Positions 16,237-22,711 of a stretch of 30,785 nucleotides of DNA are shown piece by piece (the stretch's first letter is position 1; every line of letters begins with the position of its first letter). A program made the position numbers and the translations under genes. Origin of the DNA: Chitinispirillales bacterium (GTDB lineage: Bacteria; Fibrobacterota; Chitinivibrionia; Chitinivibrionales; Chitinivibrionaceae); NCBI GenBank assembly GCA_031254455.1, contig JAIRUI010000034.1, positions 1 to 30,785 on the forward strand, in the 5' to 3' direction. The notes under the pieces were generated by a model. The model was not told the DNA's origin. It saw only the letters and a program-made list of their open reading frames with translations, and did no database searches.

Positions 16237-16719
16237 ATGGCTTCATTAAACAAAGTTATTATTGTCGGAAATTTGGGCAGAGACCCTGAACTTAGATCAA
16301 CAGCGTCGGGATCTAAGGTTTTGGAAGTCAGTATCGCTACGACCGAAAGATTCAAAGATAAAGACGGCAACGACCAAGAACAAACCGATTGGCATAGAAT
16401 TGTGATGTGGAATCAAAAAGCGGAATATGTCGTCAGAAACACTCGTAAAGGGAGTTGTTTGTATGTCGAAGGAAAATTGAGGTATAGAAAATACACCGAC
16501 AAAGACGGAAACGATAGAACTACGACCGAGATTTTGGCGGATAACGTTGCGATTTTGGGCGGACGGACATCTTCCGATTCAAATAATTTCGTCGGAGAAC
16601 AACCGCAGTATCAAAAACCGTACGAAAATATGAAATTAAACAATTTTGAAGAAAATCTATCAGAAGCGAACGACTTTACGGAATCGTCGCCCGCAATTGA
16701 CGATAATCTTCCGTTTTAA
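16237..16719 (+). CDS. ssb: Single-stranded DNA-binding protein
   Basis: SSB coats single-stranded DNA and recruits repair proteins. The N-terminal OB fold is clear ('NKVIIVGNLGRDPELRSTASGSKVLEVSIATTE', 'TDWHRIVMWNQKAEYV', 'GSCLYVEGKLRYRKYTDKDGNDRTTTEI'). A short, flexible, Asn/Glu-rich linker follows. The C-terminus is the acidic protein-docking tip DDNLPF. The length of 160 residues is normal. The start has AAGGAG upstream and lies about 100 bases after the groEL terminator, so it must have its own promoter. Confidence 0.96.
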   Translation: MASLNKVIIVGNLGRDPELRSTASGSKVLEVSIATTERFKDKDGNDQEQTDWHRIVMWNQKAEYVVRNTRKGSCLYVEGKLRYRKYTDKDGNDRTTTEILADNVAILGGRTSSDSNNFVGEQPQYQKPYENMKLNNFEENLSEANDFTESSPAIDDNLPF

Positions 16720-16750
16720 TTGAAAAAAATTATAAAATATTAGGAGCTTT

Positions 16751-16963
16751 ATGGTTAAGTATTATGTTTTAGATTGGCAGACGACAGCGGCGATATTTGT
16801 TGTCGTTATGGTTGTTATGTGGTTTTTTAGCGGCGTTATAAAACTTCCGAAATTTGCAGCGATTTTGATTGCAGCCGGGTTTGCCGTTTTGATAAAATAT
16901 AAATGGTGGTGGATTTATGCGCAGGTAAGCGGATGGATGCGGCTTATGGGAATGGACGTATAA
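16751..16963 (+). CDS. Small two-helix membrane protein, unknown function
   Basis: This is a 70-residue protein with two hydrophobic helices (about 11-29 and 36-49) separated by a short basic turn (KLPK). A Trp/Tyr-rich interfacial stretch (KYKWWWIYAQ) follows, then a short tail. It starts at ATG 16751 behind TAGGAG and ends seven bases before comM, so it is genuinely within an ssb-to-comM gene string. I do not recognise a family. The reading frame is supported by its ribosome-binding site, spacing and membrane-protein composition. Confidence 0.6.
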   Translation: MVKYYVLDWQTTAAIFVVVMVVMWFFSGVIKLPKFAAILIAAGFAVLIKYKWWWIYAQVSGWMRLMGMDV

Positions 16964-16970
16964 GACCAAA

Positions 16971-18497
16971 ATGCTTGCGCGTCTTCGCAGTATCGCTTTG
17001 CAAGGGATTGACGCTTACGAAGTAATAATAGAGTCGGATATAACCGAAACGATTCCGTCTTTTACGATTGTCGGGCTTCCGGACGGAGCGGTTAAAGAAA
17101 GCCGTGAGCGGGTTATGTCTGCGATAAAAAACAGCGGTTTTGATTTTCCTGCGCGAAAAGTTACGATAAATATGGCTCCGGCGGATATTCGCAAGGAAGG
17201 TTCGGCTTACGATTTACCTATCGCGTTGGGAATTTTAATTTCTACACGGCAAATTTCAAACAAAAATCAAGATTTTTGCATTATAGGAGAATTGGCGTTA
17301 GACGGAACGCTTAGACCGATTAAAGGCGTTTTGCCTATCGCTCTTTGTGCAAGAAAGAACGGATTTTCCGCTATAATCGTTCCGGAGAAAAATGCGGACG
17401 AAGCCGCCGTCGCACAAGGTTTGCCTGTTTATCCTGCAAAAACGCTCAAAGACGCTATAGATCTAGTTGAAGGGAATTCGACTATTGAGGCGAAAACTTG
17501 CGATATTGATAAAATTTTTTCGAAATCACAGGATTTTTTGTTGGATTTTATCGACGTAAAAGGACAGTCCGTCGTAAAAAAGGCGTTGCTTGTTGCGGCT
17601 TGCGGCGGACACAATATGCTTATGATAGGACCGCCCGGCAGCGGAAAAACTATGATAGCAAAACGCATTCCGTCAATTTTACCGCCGCTGACGCTTGACG
17701 AATCGCTTGAAACTACGATAATTCATTCGATTGCGGGAAAACTTCCCCCAAAAGAGCCTCTTGTGATAAATCGACCGTTTCGTTCGCCTCATCACAATAT
17801 TTCGGACGCAGGGTTAATCGGCGGCGGAACTTATCCTAAACCCGGAGAAATTAGTTTGAGCCATCACGGCGTTTTGTTTTTGGACGAACTTCCCGAATTT
17901 GACAAGAATGTTTTAGAAAATCTGCGCCAACCGCTTGAAAATAAATCGGTTACGATAAGCAGAGCGGCGCTTTCGCTTTCGTTTCCGGCTGATTTTATGC
18001 TGATTGCCGCAATGAATCCCTGTCCTTGCGGACATTTTGGCGACCCTGCGCACAAATGCAGTTGTACGGCGCAAAAAATCCAAAATTACATAGGAAAATT
18101 ATCCGGTCCGCTTTTAGATAGAATCGATATACAAATTCGTGTTTCTTCCCTGCCTTACGAGGATTTAGTTAAGAAAAAAGGAACGGAATCATCCGCTGAA
18201 ATGCGTGAAAAAGTGATAAAAGCGCGGGAAATACAACAAAATCGTTTTAAAGGCAATAAAGGAATTTTCTGTAACGCGAATATGGAATCCAAAGACCTGC
18301 GCGAATTTTGCGTTTTGGAAGAGGGTTGCGGCGAAATGCTTAAGTCTGCGATAGACAGATTAGGATTGTCCGCAAGAGCGTATGACAGAATACTTAAAGT
18401 TTCTCGTACTATCGCCGATTTGAAAGGCAACGCGCTTATATCAAAGCCGGACATCGCAGAAGCGGTTCAATACAGAACGTTAGACAGAAATTTATGA
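16971..18497 (+). CDS. comM: YifB/ComM family Mg-chelatase-like AAA+ ATPase
   Basis: ComM is a hexameric helicase that promotes branch migration during natural transformation. The N-terminal Lon/S5-like domain ('PSFTIVGLPDGAVKESRERV', 'INMAPADIRKEGSAYDLPIALGIL') precedes Walker A GPPGSGKT (220-227) and Walker B 'GVLFLDELPEF'. A cysteine cluster ('NPCPCGHFGDPAHKCSC') and the C-terminal Mg-chelatase helical domain ('GLSARAYDRILKVSRTIADL') follow. The length of 508 residues is full. ATG 16971 has no clear Shine-Dalgarno, so translation is probably coupled to the small membrane protein seven bases upstream. The 3' end overlaps a convergent ABC gene by 6 bases. Confidence 0.93.
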   Translation: MLARLRSIALQGIDAYEVIIESDITETIPSFTIVGLPDGAVKESRERVMSAIKNSGFDFPARKVTINMAPADIRKEGSAYDLPIALGILISTRQISNKNQDFCIIGELALDGTLRPIKGVLPIALCARKNGFSAIIVPEKNADEAAVAQGLPVYPAKTLKDAIDLVEGNSTIEAKTCDIDKIFSKSQDFLLDFIDVKGQSVVKKALLVAACGGHNMLMIGPPGSGKTMIAKRIPSILPPLTLDESLETTIIHSIAGKLPPKEPLVINRPFRSPHHNISDAGLIGGGTYPKPGEISLSHHGVLFLDELPEFDKNVLENLRQPLENKSVTISRAALSLSFPADFMLIAAMNPCPCGHFGDPAHKCSCTAQKIQNYIGKLSGPLLDRIDIQIRVSSLPYEDLVKKKGTESSAEMREKVIKAREIQQNRFKGNKGIFCNANMESKDLREFCVLEEGCGEMLKSAIDRLGLSARAYDRILKVSRTIADLKGNALISKPDIAEAVQYRTLDRNL

Positions 18498-19451
18498 AAA
18501 TGGGTTAAAACAATAAAATTTGTGTTCTTTGATTTTCGTTTCCGGCGGTTTTTTATTTTTACACGACTCAAGTCTTTTGGGACACCTTGTTTCAAAAGCG
18601 CAGCCTTTAATCTCATTTGAAGCGTCTGGCAAATTCCCTTCAATAGGCTTTAATTTTTCTTTTTTCCCTCCGATTTTTGCAACCGCGTTTAATAAACCTA
18701 TAGTGTAATGATGTTTCGGATAATCGAATATTTCGTTTCTGCATCCGCTTTCAACCACTTCACCCGCGTAAAGAACGGAAATTTTATCGGCGATAACGTT
18801 TACTATACCTAAATCGTGGGTTATAAACAAAACAGCCATTTTCATTTCTTTGCGTAAATCGTTAAGTATGTCCAAAATTTGTCTCTGAACCGTTACGTCG
18901 AGCGCTGTTGTCGGTTCGTCGGCGATTAAAAGCATAGGTTTGCATATTATCGCCATAGCAATCATGATTCGCTGTCGTAATCCGCCGGATAATTCATGAG
19001 GGTACTGCATTATTCGTTTTTGCGGCGACGTGACTTTTACCGAATCAAGTACGCGAACGGCTTCCGCAAGCGCGTCTTTTTTGTTTATTCCTTTGTGGGC
19101 GACAAGAACTTCGGCAATTTGGTCGCCGCAACGGTAAACGGGATTCAGTGAATTCATCGGGTCTTGAAAAATCATTGAAATTTCTTTCGCACGAATTTTT
19201 CGCATTTTTTCTTTGTCTATTTTTAACAAATTTTGTCCGTTGAAAATTATTTCTCCGTTTGTTATTTTTCCGGGTTTTTCAATTAGATTCATTATTGCGT
19301 AAGAACTGACGGATTTTCCGCACCCCGATTCGCCGACAACGCAATGCGTCTCTCCTTTTTCTATTGAAAGCGAAACGTTTCTCACCGCATGAACAGTCGT
19401 TTTTTTTAATTCAAAATCGACCGCAAGATTTTTTATTTCCAAAAGAGACAT
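18492..19451 (-). CDS. Orphan Opp/DppD-type ABC ATPase
   Basis: This is a second, complete peptide-importer-type ATPase. It has Walker A GESGCGKS (40-47), Q-loop 'MIFQDPMNSLNP', signature LSGGLRQR, Walker B 'LLIADEPTTALD' and switch 'FITHDLG'. The C-terminal oligo_HPY block has Cys residues ('GCAFETRCPKRLESC...YCF'). All motifs are canonical, unlike the DppD-like protein of the complete operon in this window. It has no permease, binding protein or DppF partner beside it. It overlaps the upstream DUF218 gene by 19 bases and uses AAGGA before its ATG. It may serve permeases encoded elsewhere, possibly as a partner shared between importers. Confidence 0.9.
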   Translation of the reverse strand: MSLLEIKNLAVDFELKKTTVHAVRNVSLSIEKGETHCVVGESGCGKSVSSYAIMNLIEKPGKITNGEIIFNGQNLLKIDKEKMRKIRAKEISMIFQDPMNSLNPVYRCGDQIAEVLVAHKGINKKDALAEAVRVLDSVKVTSPQKRIMQYPHELSGGLRQRIMIAMAIICKPMLLIADEPTTALDVTVQRQILDILNDLRKEMKMAVLFITHDLGIVNVIADKISVLYAGEVVESGCRNEIFDYPKHHYTIGLLNAVAKIGGKKEKLKPIEGNLPDASNEIKGCAFETRCPKRLESCKNKKPPETKIKEHKFYCFNPFS

Positions 19452-20203
19452 AATTCCTTAAATTTTTCCCAAAACAAACCCAAATATTCATGAATGCATT
19501 TGCCGGAATTTACCAGTCTCTGCGAATTGGGGAAAAAATCAAAAAATATTTTTTTATTTTTTTTATGTATTTGATAGTCTGTAGGCGTTTGAATAACAAA
19601 AACTCCTTCATTTTCAAAATTTATAGCCGCTCGTTTCAAATGAGCCGCGGAACTTACCAAAAAAACCGTATCGCCCATAAAGTACTCAGCGCAGCGTTTT
19701 GCTTCTTCTCGCGTATTTTTTGCGTCTTCTATTGCAATAATTTTTGTTTCGTTAACGCCTAAATCAACGGCGCACTGTTTCATTAGCGTTGCGATGGAAT
19801 TGCCGGTAACAAAATCGTTTCCTGTAAAAACCAAATTGTTGGCGTTTATAAGATTAAAAACACGTATTCCTTCGACAAGACGACAAATCGACGTAGGGGA
19901 TAATATTGCGTTTGCGGGAAGATCCGAATCTTCATATCTTCCGCCGCCTAAAACTATGACGGTTTTTACGCTCAAATGTTCCTGCGGGTTTGTAACGGGA
20001 ATCGAGCTTTCAAGCGGATGTGCAAGAACATTTTGTCCGTAATCGGAAGAAAAAAAGCATAGTGAGAAAAATGCGAAAATTAAAACAATTATTCCCGCCG
20101 TCTTTTTTTTGAAAACTATTAAAAGAACGGCAAGCGCAGATATAATAAAAAAAATCATAAGGGGAGAAAATATTTCGGAAAGGCTTCTTGTTAAAAAAAA
20201 CAT
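19433..20203 (-). CDS. DUF218 (YdcF/SanA/ElyC-like) membrane protein
   Basis: Two N-terminal hydrophobic helices (about residues 9-30 and 34-52) precede a DUF218 domain. That domain is recognised from 'TVIVLGGGRYEDSDLP', the Arg-containing helix 'SICRLVEGIRVFN', 'NLVFTGND' and 'EDAKNTREEAKRCAEYF'. Members such as ElyC and SanA affect envelope integrity and peptidoglycan or lipid-carrier metabolism in enterobacteria; the biochemical reaction is not settled. ATG 20203 is chosen (GAGAG upstream) over a TTG at 20215. It sits between the acidic microprotein gene (20-base gap) and the orphan ABC ATPase (overlap). Confidence 0.8.
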   Translation of the reverse strand: MFFLTRSLSEIFSPLMIFFIISALAVLLIVFKKKTAGIIVLIFAFFSLCFFSSDYGQNVLAHPLESSIPVTNPQEHLSVKTVIVLGGGRYEDSDLPANAILSPTSICRLVEGIRVFNLINANNLVFTGNDFVTGNSIATLMKQCAVDLGVNETKIIAIEDAKNTREEAKRCAEYFMGDTVFLVSSAAHLKRAAINFENEGVFVIQTPTDYQIHKKNKKIFFDFFPNSQRLVNSGKCIHEYLGLFWEKFKELCLFWK

Positions 20204-20222
20204 TTTAACTCTCAATCAAAAT

Positions 20223-20471
20223 TTATTGTTCATCGTCTATATAAAATTCTCCACCCCAAGGAGAATTTCCATTTTTTTCTTCATCGTAATAATTTTCTTC
20301 TTCGTCTTCTTCTAAATCGTCGTCTTCCTCAGTAAAATACTCTATTTCGTCTTCTGTATAAAACTCACCGTCCCAAGAAGAATTTTCATCTTTTTTGAAT
20401 TCATCCTCATATTCTTCTTCTAATTCTTTGTCGTCTATTTCGTCATCAAGCTCTTCTTCTGAATCTTCCAT
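20223..20471 (-). CDS. Highly acidic repeat microprotein, unknown function
   Basis: This protein has 82 residues, of which 43 are Asp or Glu by direct count. It contains an imperfect repeat, ENSSWDGEFYTEDE and GNSPWGGEFYIDDE, in which N-S-x-W-x-G-E-F-Y is conserved; the second copy ends the protein. No signal peptide, cysteine or membrane segment is present. Despite low complexity it looks real: a strong GGGGAGGA ribosome-binding site lies about 5 bases before the ATG. The conserved aromatic residues within the repeat are unlikely to arise by chance, and the DUF218 gene follows 20 bases later. I know no family for it. Acidic proteins of this kind may act as DNA mimics, chaperone tails or cation binders, but that is speculation. 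Confidence 0.65.
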   Translation of the reverse strand: MEDSEEELDDEIDDKELEEEYEDEFKKDENSSWDGEFYTEDEIEYFTEEDDDLEEDEEENYYDEEKNGNSPWGGEFYIDDEQ

Positions 20472-20582
20472 AAATTCCTCCCCGCGAATTCAATACGTCT
20501 TTAGATAAAATTATAAATTCTTTGAAGAATAAACAAGCAGACTACCGCTCTCTTTATTTACTGACAAACCACATTAAAAAGG

Positions 20583-20655
20583 TGCCGCCTCGCGGAATCG
20601 AACCGCAGACACAAGGATTTTCAGTCCTTTGCTCTACCTACTGAGCTAAGGCGGC
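20583..20655 (-). tRNA. tRNA-Phe (GAA)
   Basis: The minus strand folds as a standard 73-nt cloverleaf. The acceptor pairs GCCGCCT (20655-20649) with AGGCGGC (20590-20584). The D-stem is GCTC/GAGC and the anticodon stem is AAGGA/TCCTT with loop CTGAAAA. The T-arm is TGCGG-TTCGATT-CCGCG with one T-G pair, and the discriminator base is A. Anticodon GAA reads Phe. The 3' CCA is not encoded: after the discriminator the DNA reads CCTTTTT. The T-run may help termination. Confidence 0.97.
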
Positions 20656-20704
20656 AATTACTTCAAACAAATCGGCACTAATATATTTTTTTTCACAACA
20701 AAAG

Positions 20705-21142
20705 TCAAGTGTCGTTGAAAATTTTTAACTTTTCCATATTTAGCGGTTTTGGTTTAATTTTTCCAAAAAGCGGTTTTTTTGAAATATTCACAAAATCTTC
20801 ATAATTGCTTAAAATAACGTTTTGTTCTAAAAATCCTAAACTAACTAGGTTAAAAGCGACGGCTCCTATATCTTTTGCGTCCAAGATACCCATATCAGCC
20901 AAAACATGTTTTGCGACAGGTCCATATAAAACAACCGCGATTTTGACTGCGGATTTCACGATATCCTCGGCAAAAAGTCTATACCTTAAAGCGTCTAAAG
21001 CGTCGGGATTATTTTTTTTTATTGAACCGACAAGATAATCTTTCACTAAAGCAAAAAATTCGTACGCTTTTATCGAATACCGTGTGTCGCGTCCCGTATT
21101 TATAATGCGCAGTTTTATTTCTTGTATATGATTTAATTCCAT
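20705..21142 (-). CDS. Minf_1886-like small protein
   Basis: This protein resembles the Minf_1886 family (Plancto/Verrucomicrobia-type conserved protein) as I recall it. The N-terminal 'TRYSIKAYEFFALVKDYL', the middle 'FAEDIVKSAVKIAVVLYGPVAKHVLADMGI' and 'AKDIGAVAFNLVSLGFL' then 'YEDFVNI' follow that family's order of blocks. About 145 residues is the usual size. Function is unknown for the family. The ATG overlaps the stop of the STAS gene (TGATG), so the two proteins are translationally coupled and probably made together. The assignment is from memory of the motif pattern and needs a profile search. Confidence 0.6.
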   Translation of the reverse strand: MELNHIQEIKLRIINTGRDTRYSIKAYEFFALVKDYLVGSIKKNNPDALDALRYRLFAEDIVKSAVKIAVVLYGPVAKHVLADMGILDAKDIGAVAFNLVSLGFLEQNVILSNYEDFVNISKKPLFGKIKPKPLNMEKLKIFNDT

Positions 21143-22209
21143 CAAAAATGCGAGACCTCTTCCGGCTCGTCATATTCATCGGAGCCAAACGGTGTTTTTG
21201 AAACAAGTTCTTCAAATTTTTCTATCAATTCGGAAGTTGAAACCAACCCCGTAAAAACGGCTGTGGCGAACGAAACTAACGCGACAAGTATAATAGTAAA
21301 AATAATTTTAGGTAAAACATGTTCTTTCCCGTGCTTTTTTCTAAAGGCTCTTTTAAAATTTTCTAATACTTCGTCATCTACTTCGTCATCATAAAATTCT
21401 TCTTCGTTATATAAAAGTTCGTTATCCACATGTAAAAATTTTATTTCCGGATTGGATTTCGGTATCGCGGATTCAATATTGTTATCCGGCATGTTAATTT
21501 GTGTTTCGTTTGATATTTTTATGTTCGTCTCGTTGTCGTTGGACGGCAAAACTGGTTCTTTATAGTCGAATTGAAGCGGTTCGCTTTTTTCTTCTTCGAC
21601 AAAAATTTCATTTGCAATCGATTCGTCTAAATCCATACTCTTCGATTCTTTAATTTTCTCCTGCGTTTGTGATTTTCCCGAATTTGCAGATATTTCGTCC
21701 AAAATTTTCCGCGTGTCTGAAAGAATTTGTCGATAATCCGAAGAATTTTTTGTTGTTTGGGCGGCGACAAGCTGTTCGGAGTTAATTTTAATCGTTTTTC
21801 TTTCAATAGAGGTTGAAAACGATTGCAATTCTTCTACGGAACGGACTATTTTCACTCTTTTATCTACCCCTGCACGATGTAAGGTTTCAAAAACTTTTTT
21901 ATGCGGCGCGACAATCGTCAATCTTCCTCCGGCGGAGATAAGCGAGCGGTTCATCGTCATGAGTTTATTTACGGACTCCGAAAAAAGCAGTTCTATCATA
22001 GATAAATCTATTGAAATATTACAAGTTCCGGATTCCGAAAGCGAATTTATTTTTGTTTCTAACAATTCAAAGTTAAGCGAATTTTCCTCTAAAACTTCCG
22101 GCAGCAATACGCTAAAAACTCCGACTTGAGACGTTGAAATATTTATAATTCCTCCTTGAAAACATATATCACGCACAATAAATATAAAAAAAAACCGGAT
22201 AAAAAACAA
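21142..22209 (-). CDS. STAS-domain protein with acidic linker and C-terminal membrane anchor
   Basis: The N-terminal ~110 residues after the start region fit a STAS fold. The pattern is 'VGVFSVLLPE', then 'CNISIDLSMIELLFSESVNKLMTMNRSLISAGGRLTIVAPHKKVFETLHRAGVDKRVKIVRSVEEL', which is the beta-alpha layout of SpoIIAA-like anti-sigma antagonists. A long Asp/Glu/Asn/Ser-rich linker follows. Near the C-terminus one hydrophobic helix (IIFTIILVALVSFATAVFTGLV) is preceded by basic residues, then a short acidic tail. The coordinates give the longest frame with a standard codon (TTG 22209); GTG 22176 is also possible, but both lack a ribosome-binding site. A strong AAGGAGG (22157-22151) precedes in-frame ATA 22146 and ATT 22140, right where the STAS domain begins. 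The gene is coupled to the Minf_1886-like gene. Confidence 0.7.
   Translation of the reverse strand: MFFIRFFFIFIVRDICFQGGIINISTSQVGVFSVLLPEVLEENSLNFELLETKINSLSESGTCNISIDLSMIELLFSESVNKLMTMNRSLISAGGRLTIVAPHKKVFETLHRAGVDKRVKIVRSVEELQSFSTSIERKTIKINSEQLVAAQTTKNSSDYRQILSDTRKILDEISANSGKSQTQEKIKESKSMDLDESIANEIFVEEEKSEPLQFDYKEPVLPSNDNETNIKISNETQINMPDNNIESAIPKSNPEIKFLHVDNELLYNEEEFYDDEVDDEVLENFKRAFRKKHGKEHVLPKIIFTIILVALVSFATAVFTGLVSTSELIEKFEELVSKTPFGSDEYDEPEEVSHF
22151..22157 (-). promoter_or_regulatory. Strong Shine-Dalgarno inside the 5' frame of the STAS gene
   Basis: AAGGAGG on the minus strand stands 4 bases before an in-frame ATA (22146) and 10 before an in-frame ATT (22140). There is no ATG, GTG or TTG in frame in the expected window. 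It may mark initiation at a rare codon. Confidence 0.45.
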
Positions 22210-22222
22210 TACTTTATTAAGG

Positions 22223-22711
22223 TCATCCGATAATTTTTATGTTTTGCGGCAAAATTTCTTTTGAAATGTCGTAATATGCAAATAATTTTTTTGTAAAAGG
22301 ATTTGTTAAATCTGGGGCGACGGATTTTACGCCTTCCATCGCAAATCTTCTGAAAAACATTCTGGGATGCGGGATTACAAGTTCTTTTTCGTTGATGATT
22401 TCATCGTCAAAAAGTAAAATGTCAATATCGGCTGTCCGCGCAAGCTTTTGTCCTTTATTTTTACGCCCGAGTTTTTTTTCAATTTTTTTTGTTATTTCTA
22501 AAATGGATTTTGGAGTTTTGTTCGTTTCCATTCTGATTATTTTGTTGTAGTAATTTTCCTGCGGTTCGCTCACATCGACCGCTTCGCTTTCATATAACGG
22601 AGAAGATATTATTTTTGTTTCACTCAATTTTTCAAGCGCATTCTGCATCGCGTTTATGTTTTCGGATTTATTCGCAATATTGCTTCCTAAACTTAAAATT
22701 ACGACACTCAT
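22223..22711 (-). CDS. folK: HPPK, 2-amino-4-hydroxy-6-hydroxymethyldihydropteridine pyrophosphokinase
   Basis: FolK transfers pyrophosphate from ATP to 6-hydroxymethyl-7,8-dihydropterin in folate synthesis. Diagnostic blocks are 'VILSLGSNIANKSENI', 'SPLYESEAVDVSEPQENYYNKI', the metal-binding 'RTADIDILLFDDEIIN' and 'IPHPRMFFRRFAMEGVKSVAPD'. The length of 162 residues is normal. Its ATG overlaps the stop of the upstream 616-residue protein gene by four bases (ATGA), so it is co-translated with a secreted protein of unrelated function. Confidence 0.95.
   Translation of the reverse strand: MSVVILSLGSNIANKSENINAMQNALEKLSETKIISSPLYESEAVDVSEPQENYYNKIIRMETNKTPKSILEITKKIEKKLGRKNKGQKLARTADIDILLFDDEIINEKELVIPHPRMFFRRFAMEGVKSVAPDLTNPFTKKLFAYYDISKEILPQNIKIIG

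Noticed and set aside
16237..18497. A new competence island from ssb, the small membrane protein and comM
   Set aside because: ssb and comM are common housekeeping genes and no uptake machinery (comEC, pilus genes) is present; only the small protein is kept as a finding.
20261..20471. Low-complexity repeat without coding function at the acidic gene
   Set aside because: A strong ribosome-binding site, conserved aromatic positions in the repeat and operon spacing favour a real protein.
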